Of a DNA stretch of 64,000 nucleotides, positions 44,999 to 54,185 are shown in pieces. Positions within the stretch are counted from its first letter, which is position 1. Every line of letters starts with the position of its first letter. The notes beneath the pieces were generated by a model. It had not been told where the DNA came from, did no database searches, and was given only the letters and a program-made list of their open reading frames with translations. The position numbers and the translations under genes were made by a program. Location: the IMG/VR virus record IMGVR_UViG_3300045922_000167, positions 1 to 64,000 of that record; one strand, written 5' to 3'. This DNA comes from a virus.

Positions 44999-47049
44999 AT
45001 TATTTGATTACAAACACAAAAACGTTATTTGATGAAAATAACGGTTGGAAAATACTAAACGTAATTTCTCAAACAGAAACTACGATTAGTAGATTAGTAA
45101 ATGTGTTACAATCTAGTAATATATATTATTTAGATACTGAAACTACTGGATTAGATCCACACCTTAATAGATTACTTTTAGTAACTATTAGATCAGGTTA
45201 CGATACCATAGTAATTGATTTTTCTAATTTAGGAGATAAACAAGAAGCTATTAAAGTCTTGTTAAATTCATATCTAACTAAAGAAGAAAAAACAATTGTA
45301 TGGTTTAATGGTAAGTTTGATTACAAGTTTATGTTAAAGAACTTTGGTATTCATTTAACTAATCATTATGATTTGTTTTTAGCTCATAAAGCTATAACAA
45401 ATGGGTTAGATGAACCAAATAGTCTTAAGGATGTAGTTAACAAATACTTAGGATTTTATATGGCTAAAGAAGAACGTACTGAATTCCTAAAGTATGATAA
45501 ATCAACTTATTTACCTAAGTTATCTCATATACAGTACGCTGCAAAAGATGTAGACGTTCTTGAAGATTTGTACGAAATATTACGTAAGGAAGTAAGAGAC
45601 AAAGAATTAACTCAAGTAGTTGATTTAGAAAATTCTGTTATGCCAGCATATGCTTTTATGGAATATACTGGAGTTCCTTTGGATATTACGTATTGGCAAG
45701 AAAATATTATATCTAAATACCAAGCGTTAGCTGATATATGTTTAGATAATTTAACTAAGATAGCTCTCAGTGACCCTGCACTCTCCAAATATAAAATAAA
45801 AAATCCTATCGTAAATTTATTTGGAGAACCAGATTACGCTATTTCTAGAAACGGTAAACCTTTAATAAGTAAGGAAGCCATATATCATAGCATTAACTGG
45901 AATTCTAACCAGCAAGTGTTAGAAATAATGAAAAATGACTATGGTATTGAATGTAGTTACAAAATACAAGGTCAAGTAAAACAAGGCGTTAATGCCGATG
46001 TTTTACTTGCACATTGTAGCGAAGAATTTAAACACTCAGTGAGTGATGGAGACTTAAAAAAAGGTACAGAGACTGCGAGTAGTATATTTGAATGGTTGTA
46101 CCTTTTGAAGAAAACTGAGAAGCTCTTGAGAACGTATGGACAAAATCTAATAGACATAATTAACCCAGTTACTAAACGTCTCCATTGTGAATTTAACCAA
46201 ATGGGTACAGACACAGGAAGGGTATCTTCAAACAACCCTAACCTTCAAAACTTACCACGTTTGCAAGAATTTCGTTCAGGTATTAGAGTACATGGAGATG
46301 ATAAATGGTTGATAACATTAGATTACGATGGTGCTGAATTACGAATCATAGCTGATGGAGCTGAAGAGCCTACTATGATTAGAGCTTTTAATGACGGTGA
46401 GGATGTTCACGCTTTCTTAGCTACTAAAGCCTATGGCGTTACAGTAACTAAGAAAGAAAACAAACATCTAAGAAATAATATGAAGACAGTGAACTTTGGA
46501 TTAGCTTATGGGGCTGGTCCGTCTAAGTTTGCTGATATATTTGGTTCAGTAGAAAAAGCTAAAGACTTCTTGGATAACGTTTACTACAAGAACTTTCCTA
46601 AACTTAAAACGTTTTTTAATTCCTTAGCTGAATTCGGTCAAACTAACGGCTACATAACTACTTTTCCTCCAATAAGTAGAAAACGATTTTTTCCTAATCA
46701 CGAAGAAATCGTAGAAAAAGCTAAAACGGACAAAGAATATCAAGCTAAGTTAGCTGCGATAGGTAGAGAATCTAAAAATACTCCTATTCAAGGTACTTCA
46801 GCTGATATAATCAAATTAGCTACTGCTACGTTATTTAACGAAATACTACGTAATAATATGTTAAATAACGTTAAAATAATTAACCAAGTACATGATGAAT
46901 TAACTATTGAATTAAATGGATATTCATTAGAAGAAGCTAGATCTTTTGCTACTTGGATTAAAGGGGTTATGGTATATGCTGGCTCTTTACAAATAAAACA
47001 TGTCGTTATGGAAGTATCATACGACATAGACAAAATATGGGTTAAATAA
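44995..47049 (+). CDS. polA: DNA polymerase, family A, with 3'-5' exonuclease
   Basis: Replicative polymerase. Exonuclease: LDTETTG (46-52, the DxE motif), WFNGKFDYKF near 102 and AAKDVDVL near 184. Polymerase: motif A DYDGAELR (443-450), motif B NNMKTVNFGLAYG (near 495-507), and motif C QVHDE (631-635) with the metal-binding Asp. There is no 5'-nuclease domain, as usual for phage enzymes. Some Crassvirales lineages use PolA and others PolB, so this helps place the phage. It contains two CTCAGTG elements (45766 and 46035) and a long inverted repeat (CAAGTAAAAC/GTTTTACTTG at 45973-46009). Confidence 0.95.
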   Translation: MNYLITNTKTLFDENNGWKILNVISQTETTISRLVNVLQSSNIYYLDTETTGLDPHLNRLLLVTIRSGYDTIVIDFSNLGDKQEAIKVLLNSYLTKEEKTIVWFNGKFDYKFMLKNFGIHLTNHYDLFLAHKAITNGLDEPNSLKDVVNKYLGFYMAKEERTEFLKYDKSTYLPKLSHIQYAAKDVDVLEDLYEILRKEVRDKELTQVVDLENSVMPAYAFMEYTGVPLDITYWQENIISKYQALADICLDNLTKIALSDPALSKYKIKNPIVNLFGEPDYAISRNGKPLISKEAIYHSINWNSNQQVLEIMKNDYGIECSYKIQGQVKQGVNADVLLAHCSEEFKHSVSDGDLKKGTETASSIFEWLYLLKKTEKLLRTYGQNLIDIINPVTKRLHCEFNQMGTDTGRVSSNNPNLQNLPRLQEFRSGIRVHGDDKWLITLDYDGAELRIIADGAEEPTMIRAFNDGEDVHAFLATKAYGVTVTKKENKHLRNNMKTVNFGLAYGAGPSKFADIFGSVEKAKDFLDNVYYKNFPKLKTFFNSLAEFGQTNGYITTFPPISRKRFFPNHEEIVEKAKTDKEYQAKLAAIGRESKNTPIQGTSADIIKLATATLFNEILRNNMLNNVKIINQVHDELTIELNGYSLEEARSFATWIKGVMVYAGSLQIKHVVMEVSYDIDKIWVK

Positions 47050-47082
47050 TCAAATTTTTTCAAACATCTAATTTATACAATC

Positions 47083-47601
47083 ATGCAAGAAACTAGTAAA
47101 AACATTATGGACGAAATCTTGAATAGTATTTACAGTCCAAAACCTAAAAATGAACAACAAGATCCTACTACTATTAAAGAGTTACTGGATACTTGTTATA
47201 AAATGGTGTATAATGAATTAATTCAACATTATACTCCAGATGAATTAAGTAATCTATTTATGTACTTTGTTGTCAGCATTTACAATTACAGAGTAAGTGT
47301 TAGACATATTTTTAAAAGCGAAGAAGGAGATAAATTAGCTAACGAACTTAGGTTCATTAGCGTAGGATCAGCTTTTACTAAAGTTAATGATTATATTAAT
47401 AAGCTGTCTAATATTAAGCCTTTATTAATAGACTTAGCTACGAACTATGAAGACTTGTACGATTTAGATTCGTATTTCTATGGTACGTATCATGTAGTGC
47501 ATTGTTACAGTATTCAAGATACATTTATTAAAATAATATCTAAATACATTTTTAACGCAATACAAGATAAATTAACTTTTGATAATGAAAATGACAGGTA
47601 A
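47083..47601 (+). CDS. Unknown protein, 172 aa
   Basis: An acidic, mostly helical soluble protein (TTIKELLDTCYKMVYNELIQ at residues 30-50), no motif recognised. It lies between PolA and the next unknown gene, whose start it overlaps by about 17 bp, so it belongs to the replication operon. A role as an accessory replication protein is possible. Confidence 0.6.
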   Translation: MQETSKNIMDEILNSIYSPKPKNEQQDPTTIKELLDTCYKMVYNELIQHYTPDELSNLFMYFVVSIYNYRVSVRHIFKSEEGDKLANELRFISVGSAFTKVNDYINKLSNIKPLLIDLATNYEDLYDLDSYFYGTYHVVHCYSIQDTFIKIISKYIFNAIQDKLTFDNENDR

Positions 47602-48244
47602 ATTAAAATTCAATCAGTACGTTCCTCTAATGCAGGAACTACTTGCTTCTCCTGTATTTCTTAAGTTTAAACGTTTCAAAGAAACGTTTGTACGAAGTGT
47701 AGAAAATAACGTAGTTTATCTTAACAACGAAGATAACTTAGTAGGTATAGTAACAATAGACTGTAATAACTGTGAACATCCTTTAAGAGATTATGATATT
47801 ATAGGTAAGTTTCTTAGCGATGAGATAGATAATCCAACAAAACTATCTGATTTTAAGAAAAGAATAGAAGATGATGAATTTTGTCTTTTATTACCTGTAT
47901 ATATGTATAATCATGGGGACGTAATGGTGTCAACTTCTCCTTTTGAATGTCAGTTTGACTCAGGTGTATTAGGCTATTGGGTGTTTACGCAACAAGAGCT
48001 AGATGAACATTTTAAAGGAAATAGGGAAGAAGCTAATAAATACGTAAAACATCGTATTGAAGAATATTCTGAGTATTTACAAGGTAACGTCTATACGTTA
48101 CATACATTTGATCAGGAAACTTTTCAATACGAAGATAGCGTATCAGGCATCTACAATATCAAAAAAGACTTTAGTACAAGTTTTTCCGAACAATTCGGTG
48201 GAAACTGGGAAAAAGAAACCATTAATATTATTTGGGTAATTTAA
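47585..48244 (+). CDS. Unknown protein, ~219 aa
   Basis: The ATG at 47585 is preferred; a TTG two codons upstream is also in frame. The protein has mixed strands and helices, with a Cys pair (DCNNCEHP near residue 60) and an acidic middle. 'LLPVYMYNHGDVMVSTSPFECQF' looks like a beta-hairpin. No enzymatic motif was recognised. It lies between the 172-aa gene and the SF2 helicase, ten bases before the latter. Confidence 0.6.
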   Translation: MKMTGKLKFNQYVPLMQELLASPVFLKFKRFKETFVRSVENNVVYLNNEDNLVGIVTIDCNNCEHPLRDYDIIGKFLSDEIDNPTKLSDFKKRIEDDEFCLLLPVYMYNHGDVMVSTSPFECQFDSGVLGYWVFTQQELDEHFKGNREEANKYVKHRIEEYSEYLQGNVYTLHTFDQETFQYEDSVSGIYNIKKDFSTSFSEQFGGNWEKETINIIWVI

Positions 48245-48253
48245 TGACAAGTA

Positions 48254-49474
48254 ATGACAAGAGATGAACTGCAAATGGAAGCACTTCAGTCCTGGATAAA
48301 TTCAGGATGTGTAGGGAACATAATATTACCTACTGGTACAGGTAAAAGTAAATTAGCTCTAATGGCTGCTGGTTCGGTCATAGAGCATTTTTATTCTCTC
48401 AATATGCTCACTGAGAGTTCGCAAGTATTAATTGTAACAAGTCGTATTAACCTTAAAATAAACGAATTTCCAAATACTATTAAGAAGTTTGGTTACGAAG
48501 CTTGGGCTAAGTACATTAAAATACATTGTCTACAATCAGCTTACAAGTTTTCAGGTAACCATTACTTGTGTATAATAGTAGATGAAGTACATAACATGTA
48601 TGGAACTAATTATACTGCTCTTATTAATAATAATAGCTATTATTATTACCTCGGATTAACAGCTACGTTATCCAAAGAAAAAGAAATTCATTCTTTGTCA
48701 CACAACATTCCTATTGTTTACAAAAAGACATTTAATGATGTTGTACGACATAAAATAGTAAATCCAGTTACAGTAATTAACGTAGCAATTACGTTAAACG
48801 AAACTGAATTAAACGCTTACCAAGAAATTAACTTGGATATAGAAAATCTTGTTGATGCTTTAGTACCTAACGGTACTGCATTTGATGCGTTAAAATTAGC
48901 TACGAAATATTCTAAAGACACAACTAATGAGTTTATGCAAAAGTTAAGTCTTAGATATTTTAAACTAATTAAAGAAAGACTAAGAATACTACAATGGGCT
49001 GAAAGTAGATACTCGTGTTTACTTTCTATATTATCTAAACATCAAGATGAAAAAATAATAGTATTTACTGGTTCTATTGGTCAGTTAGAAACATATTACG
49101 TTAACGTTACAAACTTAAAAACATTTAAGACTTTTAGGTATCATAGTCAAATGACTAAAAAAGAAAGATTACAAGAATTAGATAAGTTTGCTAAAGAACC
49201 TAAATCTGCTATTATTTTCTCAGCTGAAGCGTTAAATGAGGGTGTCGATATACCTGATTGTAGTGTAGCTATTGTATTATTTGGTACTACAAGTCAACTT
49301 GTAGATACACAAAGAAAAGGAAGAATTGCACGTTTCGCTGATAACAAAAATGCTATCATGTATAACGTGTATGTAAGTTCTAGCATAGAACACAAATACG
49401 TACTAAATCGCACAAAAGAAAACAAAGAATATTCATCATGGATAACAATGGATCAATTACAAAAATCAACGTAA
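48254..49474 (+). CDS. Superfamily 2 DEVH-box helicase
   Basis: Motif I PTGTGKS (26-32), motif II DEVH (110-113), motif III TAT (near 135-137), motifs V and VI near 325-360 (ALNEGVDIP and QRKGRIAR). This is a compact 406-aa DNA helicase or translocase of the kind found in the replication block of crAss-like phages. The protein probably works on forks or recombination intermediates. The last 37 bp overlap the next gene. One CTCAGTG element occurs inside (48409, minus orientation), encoded in-frame as LTESS. Confidence 0.9.
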   Translation: MTRDELQMEALQSWINSGCVGNIILPTGTGKSKLALMAAGSVIEHFYSLNMLTESSQVLIVTSRINLKINEFPNTIKKFGYEAWAKYIKIHCLQSAYKFSGNHYLCIIVDEVHNMYGTNYTALINNNSYYYYLGLTATLSKEKEIHSLSHNIPIVYKKTFNDVVRHKIVNPVTVINVAITLNETELNAYQEINLDIENLVDALVPNGTAFDALKLATKYSKDTTNEFMQKLSLRYFKLIKERLRILQWAESRYSCLLSILSKHQDEKIIVFTGSIGQLETYYVNVTNLKTFKTFRYHSQMTKKERLQELDKFAKEPKSAIIFSAEALNEGVDIPDCSVAIVLFGTTSQLVDTQRKGRIARFADNKNAIMYNVYVSSSIEHKYVLNRTKENKEYSSWITMDQLQKST

Positions 49475-49959
49475 GTCATCTGCATTATTGCTTGACTATA
49501 TTAGCAAGCGGATTACAAACTGACATTCATAATGCTTTAGACCTAATATTAAACTTAAAAAAAGAGTTTGATACTAAAGAAGTAATGTTAGGATTAAATA
49601 ATTATGAAAAAGTTAAAGAATATGCTGATAACTATTTTATATTTCAAGATATAGATATATCAGCATATGCTATGTATCACATGTTAGTAAGAATATATCC
49701 TCAGACTACAAGTCAAGGTAGATTACTAATTACAGACTATGAGAAGTGTATAGCATTATTAAATAATATCATTAATAGCGGAACTATATTGCCTTTAGAA
49801 CTTGAAGAAAAATGTAAAAAGTACATAAGATACATGCTAAACACTCCAGGTCAAGAAGTTTACATAAAATCATTATACGAATGGCTTAAAGGTAAACATT
49901 ATAATGATGTAATACCTGAAGTAAAACGTTCAGTTTCTGGTTTTGACAATGCCTTGTAA
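49438..49959 (+). CDS. Unknown helical protein preceding DnaB-like helicase, 173 aa
   Basis: Predominantly helical (LHYCLTILASGLQTDIHNAL; ITDYEKCIALLNNIINSGTI), without enzymatic motif. It overlaps the SF2 helicase gene by 37 bp and the DnaB-like gene by 17 bp. The downstream helicase lacks the N-terminal helical domain of bacterial DnaB, so this protein could supply it in trans, or act as a helicase loader. Both are inferences from context. Confidence 0.55.
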   Translation: MDNNGSITKINVSHLHYCLTILASGLQTDIHNALDLILNLKKEFDTKEVMLGLNNYEKVKEYADNYFIFQDIDISAYAMYHMLVRIYPQTTSQGRLLITDYEKCIALLNNIINSGTILPLELEEKCKKYIRYMLNTPGQEVYIKSLYEWLKGKHYNDVIPEVKRSVSGFDNAL

Positions 49960-50899
49960 ATCTTTACACGAAATATTAACTGATACGTACAATTCGTTAA
50001 CTTACTACCGTTCAGGTAATCCTTATTGCTTTGTAACGAAATTTAACTCACTTAATGATGCTTTAGGTGGAGGTATTGAATTTGGTACTACAATGGTGAT
50101 AGGAGCAAGACCTGGTATGGGCAAGTCAACGATTGTAATGCAGTTAATCTTAGACATTCAAGAAGTAAATCACTTTCCTTTAGAGATTCATTTCTTGAAT
50201 TGGGAGATGACTACTAATCAATTGGGTATTAGAGTATTAGCCAATCAAACTAATATGAATATATCCAAGATAAGAAGTTTAGATACGATGAGTCTTTATG
50301 AAAACGTTAGTACTATTCAAAATAAAATACCAAATAAAATTTACGTAAATGATAATGCAATGACTTTACAAGATTTAGATTCGTATATTAGTACTCAGTG
50401 TGACCATAGAGAAGAAATAAAAAAACTATTCGTTATAGACCATACACGTTTATTACTTCCATCCGATGAAAGAACAGAAGAAGAAAGGCTATTCAATCTA
50501 TGCAGGTATATTAATCATTCGAATAAGTTACATGGAGCATCCTATATTTTGCTTTCTCAATTGAGTAGAGAAAGTGAAAGGGAAAATTCATCACTTAAGA
50601 CTGAAGGATACCGAGAGCCTATAATGGCTGATTTGTTCGGAGCATCTGCATTAGAACAATTCGCTCATAGTGTTATTTTGCTTTACGCTCCTAAGCTAAA
50701 TGAGCGTGAAACATATCCTATGCACTACAATAACGTTACGTATCAAATACCGACTGATAACTTAATAATCGGTAAGCTCGTAAAAAATCGTAATGGTCCA
50801 ATAGGTAAATTATATTTTGTAACAGAAAGCTCTACTTTTGTAATAAAAGAGTTTGATAAATCAACACTACAAAACCCATTTGAGTTATATGGAAAATAA
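49943..50899 (+). CDS. DnaB-like replicative helicase (SF4 RecA-fold domain)
   Basis: Walker A GARPGMGKST (54-63), Walker B LFVIDH (near 162), a downstream LLSQLSRESERE (sensor/Arg region) and 'FGASALEQFAHSVILLYAP' match the RecA-like C-terminal domain of DnaB. At 318 aa it lacks the DnaB N-terminal domain. It should form a hexamer that unwinds DNA ahead of PolA, together with the primase at 54808. A CTCAGTG element occurs at 50394, in a different reading frame from the copies in other genes. Confidence 0.9.
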   Translation: MTMPCKSLHEILTDTYNSLTYYRSGNPYCFVTKFNSLNDALGGGIEFGTTMVIGARPGMGKSTIVMQLILDIQEVNHFPLEIHFLNWEMTTNQLGIRVLANQTNMNISKIRSLDTMSLYENVSTIQNKIPNKIYVNDNAMTLQDLDSYISTQCDHREEIKKLFVIDHTRLLLPSDERTEEERLFNLCRYINHSNKLHGASYILLSQLSRESERENSSLKTEGYREPIMADLFGASALEQFAHSVILLYAPKLNERETYPMHYNNVTYQIPTDNLIIGKLVKNRNGPIGKLYFVTESSTFVIKEFDKSTLQNPFELYGK

Positions 50900-51497
50900 T
50901 TTAGAGATTATAAGCACCGAACCAAAAGACGTAACTATTTCGTCTAATAGAAAAGAAAGATCTGTAGAATACTACCAATCAGAGTCTGAGATTCTTCAAG
51001 CTCTTATTGATAGTAAAGCATTACCAGCTTGGTGTGATACCAAAGAAAAAGCGTTTGTAATCGCTCAGAAAGCCAAAGAATTAAACATTGGTATTATGGC
51101 TGCCTTTGACTATCTAATCATGGTACAAGGCAAAATAACGCTAAATGCGAATGGTATTAACTCCTTAATACAAAAAGCTGGTTACGAAATTGAGATGGTG
51201 TACGACTACGAACCTCAGTTTGATAGCAACGGTGAAGTAATAGATTATATTACTACTATTAATTTGTATATGCCAAGTAAATTAAGACCTGGTGTAATCA
51301 ACAAATACACAGATACTTTTAGATATTCTGATGCCATAAGAGCTGGTATTACTGGTAATCCTACTTGGCAAAAATATCCAAAACAAATGATGTTTGCTCG
51401 CTGTCTTACAAATTTATGTCGTAGATTTGCACCTAACATACTTGGTGGTTTATATACAAACGAAGAAATCCAATCAATCAATGCCGAAGAAAAGTAA
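50889..51497 (+). CDS. RecT-like single-strand annealing protein
   Basis: Start chosen at 50889 (MENNLEIIS), 12 codons after the first in-frame ATG, because it overlaps the helicase only briefly. The pattern fits the RecT family: 'LPAWCDTKEKAFVIAQKAKEL' followed by 'MVQGKITLNANGINSLIQKA', a strand with D/E residues, then 'WQKYPKQMMFARCLTNLCR' and 'GGLYTNEEI', equivalent to the C-terminal 'P..ML..RA......P.....Y..eE' signature. It anneals complementary single strands in recombination. A matching exonuclease is encoded at 56526. Fairly confident. Confidence 0.75.
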   Translation: MENNLEIISTEPKDVTISSNRKERSVEYYQSESEILQALIDSKALPAWCDTKEKAFVIAQKAKELNIGIMAAFDYLIMVQGKITLNANGINSLIQKAGYEIEMVYDYEPQFDSNGEVIDYITTINLYMPSKLRPGVINKYTDTFRYSDAIRAGITGNPTWQKYPKQMMFARCLTNLCRRFAPNILGGLYTNEEIQSINAEEK

Positions 51498-51684
51498 TAA
51501 ACATAGAGTTCCTGTAGCTGTTGTTCGTTTTTCTTTTGAAAAAGAAAATGAAGCAAATTTCGATATAACTTTACAAATTATCGAAGAAATAATGTACATG
51601 GAATCTATGAAATACGAACCAGATGTATTTGATGATTGGGTCAATCAGGAATTAGAAAAACAAACAACTTCCCACCCTGAGTAG
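51481..51684 (+). CDS. Small unknown protein, 67 aa
   Basis: The ATG at 51481 overlaps the end of the RecT-like gene by 17 bp. The protein is basic at the N-terminus (PKKSNKHR) and acidic in the C-terminal half (IIEEIMYMESMKYEPDVFDD), mostly helical. No family was recognised. It is followed by a hairpin and a terminator. Confidence 0.55.
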   Translation: MPKKSNKHRVPVAVVRFSFEKENEANFDITLQIIEEIMYMESMKYEPDVFDDWVNQELEKQTTSHPE

Positions 51685-51735
51685 TTTTGCTCATTTACTA
51701 CGCTTACAATCATAAATGAGCATATTCTTCAATTA

Positions 51736-51763
51736 CCCTTGCGTGTTAATGCAAGGGTTTTTT
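51736..51763 (+). terminator. Rho-independent terminator
   Basis: CCCTTGC (51736-51742) and GCAAGGG (51751-51757) form a 7-bp stem followed by TTTTTT. A second inverted repeat, GCTCATTT/AAATGAGC, lies just upstream, near 51689-51722. Confidence 0.85.
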
Positions 51764-51791
51764 ATCTTACAAACCTTAAAGTTTAATTAAT

Positions 51792-52397
51792 ATGTCAGTA
51801 TTAAGTAGAAACAGAATTTTAGAAGAGTTAAAAAAAGGTTCTATTGTCATAGAACCTTTTGATATTGAATTGTTAAGTGAAAATAGTTATGATGTAACGT
51901 TAGGTAATAAACTTAAATTACAAGTATGTAACGATAATTACAAACTTAATATGGAAATAGATTTAGATGATGATAAGTCTATTCCTGATATGTACAAACA
52001 TCAAGATGGTGGACTTTTAATGACGCCTGATATGACAATATTAGGCGTTACGCAGCAATATACCGAAACATACTTATTCTATCCTAAAATGGAAGGGAAA
52101 AGTAGTTTAGGTAGACAGTTTTTAGGTTCTGTTGATTTAGCTGGTAGCGGAGATATAGGCTTCAAAGGATATTGGACTCTTGAATTAACTACCAGACGAA
52201 ATGTTAGATTATTCACAGGTATGAAAATAGCTCAACTGCTTTATTATACCGTTGATTGTACTGAAAGTGAATTGAAAAGATTTACTGAAGCTATGAAAAG
52301 TAAAAGTAACACAGGTTACTCTAAAAAAGGAATTGATTCTAGATATAACAATAATGAACAAATTCCTATCGAAGCAAGAAAAAACTACGATAAGTAG
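51792..52397 (+). CDS. dcd: dCTP deaminase / dUTPase-family protein
   Basis: The 201-aa sequence fits the trimeric Dcd/Dut fold: LSRNRILEEL at the start, then 'NSYDVTLGNKL' and the signature 'EGKSSLGR' (101-108), a DxxF-G-x-W-x-L-E-L strand (GDIGFKGYWTLEL near 117-129) and a conserved 'GMKIAQLLYY'. Dcd-type enzymes make dUMP or dUTP from dCTP, feeding thymidylate synthase (ThyX at 61136). Whether it is deaminase, dUTPase or both cannot be told from the motif alone. Its codons 15-23 lie in a perfect 12-bp inverted repeat (51833-51860). Confidence 0.85.
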   Translation: MSVLSRNRILEELKKGSIVIEPFDIELLSENSYDVTLGNKLKLQVCNDNYKLNMEIDLDDDKSIPDMYKHQDGGLLMTPDMTILGVTQQYTETYLFYPKMEGKSSLGRQFLGSVDLAGSGDIGFKGYWTLELTTRRNVRLFTGMKIAQLLYYTVDCTESELKRFTEAMKSKSNTGYSKKGIDSRYNNNEQIPIEARKNYDK

Positions 52398-52458
52398 TTT
52401 GTTATGAAACTAAAATTTTTTTAATTTAGCACTTTATTAACCATTTTATTTAAATATT

Positions 52459-53154
52459 ATGTTTAAACCTATCATCACTCCAAAACTAAGAAAAAGTACA
52501 AAAAAGACTATTTTACCTAATGGTCATTTTGTACTAGGCCTAAAAAACATGAAGTTTAATAAGGCCTTTTTAAGAAACGTTATTCAAACTGATGAGAACG
52601 TAAAAAATGACCCAGTAGCGTATTTTACTATAGCTAATGGTACACAAGGTACGGTTCTTGTTTGTAATCCTATTATTAATAACCCTGTTAATTATGTATC
52701 TCCAACAGTAGTACGAGATGTTTCTCAGAACTACGAACTAGAAGATACAGACTTAGTGTTATTAATGTCTAAGCAACCATTTGCATTAACTACTATGAAG
52801 TGTTTTAACATTTCAAGTATTGGTGTATCAAATGGTACTGCTGAAGTTATTGACCAACTTATTGGTAAGTATGGTCGTGAAATTCCTACAAGCTCTACTG
52901 AAGTAGCACTTCGGGATAGCAATGGGAAACTTCAATTAACGCCAAATAACGAACCTATATTTGTTAAGAAAGCAACGTACAACAAGGCTGTATTTGAATG
53001 CTATGCCGTAGCTGTTGTAACTAGTCAAGTAGACGCTAACGCTAAAAGTCCTATTTACGCTTTGTTATTTAAGTTAGTTGATGCAAGTCAACCTCAAGAC
53101 AAAGAAAGAATTAATTTAACTAAAACTTTAAGTGCGTTATCTATTCGTAAATAA
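52459..53154 (+). CDS. Unknown replication-module protein, 231 aa
   Basis: Beta-rich, with basic N-terminus (KLRKSTKKTILP) and acidic patches (NYELEDTDLVLLMSK). The pattern, gene position between Dcd and another beta-rich protein, and its own terminator suggest an abundant early protein, perhaps a DNA-binding accessory. I recognise no family. Confidence 0.55.
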   Translation: MFKPIITPKLRKSTKKTILPNGHFVLGLKNMKFNKAFLRNVIQTDENVKNDPVAYFTIANGTQGTVLVCNPIINNPVNYVSPTVVRDVSQNYELEDTDLVLLMSKQPFALTTMKCFNISSIGVSNGTAEVIDQLIGKYGREIPTSSTEVALRDSNGKLQLTPNNEPIFVKKATYNKAVFECYAVAVVTSQVDANAKSPIYALLFKLVDASQPQDKERINLTKTLSALSIRK

Positions 53155-53183
53155 ATTAATCTTAAATTAGTCATTCACAACTT

Positions 53184-53211
53184 AGGGCAGCATTACACTG
53201 CCCTTTTTTAT
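53184..53211 (+). terminator. Rho-independent terminator
   Basis: AGGGCAG (53184-53190) and CTGCCCT (53198-53204), 7-bp stem, 7-nt loop, followed by TTTTTT. Confidence 0.9.
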
Positions 53212-53252
53212 ACTCTAATCTTTTAATCTTTAACCTTTATATACAAAATTTT

Positions 53253-53945
53253 ATGTCTAATCAAAACTTTTTCGCAGGCTTTGACGCCAACAAAATTGAG
53301 GAACAATCTGTTTCTATGGTTCCAGGTTTGTACAACAATATTATCGTAGATAATATTCGTTTGTACCCAGCTAAGGATGGTACGTTGAATAACGGTGCTA
53401 GCATCAAGCTAGTATTTTACCGTTACAATGCAGATGGTATTAAGGAGAAAGCGTATGGTACGTTATGGTTGTTTGCTAAGAACCGTAAGACACAGCAACC
53501 TGAACCTAACAGTTCGCAAGTGTTATCTGTAATAGGTAACTTACTATTACTTATAGGCTTTGACGCTAACAAGGTAACTGAAGAGGTACGTAAGTGTACG
53601 AATTGGGAAGAGTACGTTAAGTTAATTAATGGATTTATTGATTCGTTACCTGAAGACAGACGTTTAATTCAGCTGTTAGTAATGAACGCTTATTCTGATA
53701 ATGAAAAGCGTTATGTAAGACCTGAGGTTAACGTTAACAAGCCTTTCTGTGCGAAGAATAACTCTCAAGAGACTTTACATTTTGATGAGAGTAAGTTAGT
53801 TGCGCCAATTACTACATCTACGGTAGTATTACCACAAGCTGGTAAAGGTATATTACCTACAATGCCTGGTATTCCTAAGCCTGCTGCAATACCATCTATG
53901 CCAATAATGCCAAAACCTCTTGGAAATACTGGTGAAAGTAAGTAA
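53253..53945 (+). CDS. Possible ssDNA-binding-type protein, 230 aa
   Basis: A beta-rich N-terminal half (GLYNNIIVDNIRLYPAKDGT, then ASIKLVFYRYNADGI and GTLWLFAK) resembles OB-fold or SSB-like layouts. The C-terminus is Pro/Met-rich (MPGIPKPAAIPSMPIMPK), like the flexible tail of SSB proteins. Its place in the replication block agrees. Not recognised with certainty: an SSB would usually end in acidic residues, and this one ends Gly-Glu-Ser-Lys. Confidence 0.5.
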   Translation: MSNQNFFAGFDANKIEEQSVSMVPGLYNNIIVDNIRLYPAKDGTLNNGASIKLVFYRYNADGIKEKAYGTLWLFAKNRKTQQPEPNSSQVLSVIGNLLLLIGFDANKVTEEVRKCTNWEEYVKLINGFIDSLPEDRRLIQLLVMNAYSDNEKRYVRPEVNVNKPFCAKNNSQETLHFDESKLVAPITTSTVVLPQAGKGILPTMPGIPKPAAIPSMPIMPKPLGNTGESK

Positions 53946-54028
53946 ATTTGCTACTCGTTTTACCATAATAGTTTTTGTCCATAATTTTAGAATGAAAGCA
54001 TAAAGTCGTGATGATTTTAAGGCTTAGC

Positions 54029-54062
54029 CTCCCCTTGATTAACTTCAAGGGGAGTTATTTTT
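54029..54062 (+). terminator. Rho-independent terminator (first of a tandem pair)
   Basis: CTCCCCTTGA (54029-54038) and TCAAGGGGAG (54045-54054), a 10-bp stem with 6-nt loop, followed by TTATTTTTT. Confidence 0.9.
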
Positions 54063-54155
54063 TAATGTTATTATTTACTAAGATACACTACGCCGTAGTG
54101 CAGCGAGTCGCTACCGCTGAGGACAGGGCAGGATTAATTTCCTGCCCTTTTATTT
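54063..54155 (+). ncRNA. Candidate small RNA ending at the second tandem terminator
   Basis: Between the two terminators lie about 60 bp holding CACTAC-GCC-GTAGTG and AGCG-AGT-CGCT triloop hairpins, then AGGGCAGGA/TCCTGCCCT (54125-54133 and 54140-54148) with T-rich end. A short RNA of ~90 nt ending at the second terminator is plausible. I see no gene in it; one open frame across it is explained by the lack of stops in T-rich DNA. Confidence 0.35.
54125..54155 (+). terminator. Rho-independent terminator (second of a tandem pair)
   Basis: AGGGCAGGA and TCCTGCCCT form a 9-bp stem with 6-nt loop, followed by TTTTATTTATTTT, 31 bp before the next gene. Confidence 0.9.
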
Positions 54156-54185
54156 ATTTTCTTTTAACCTTAAACTATTTTAGTT

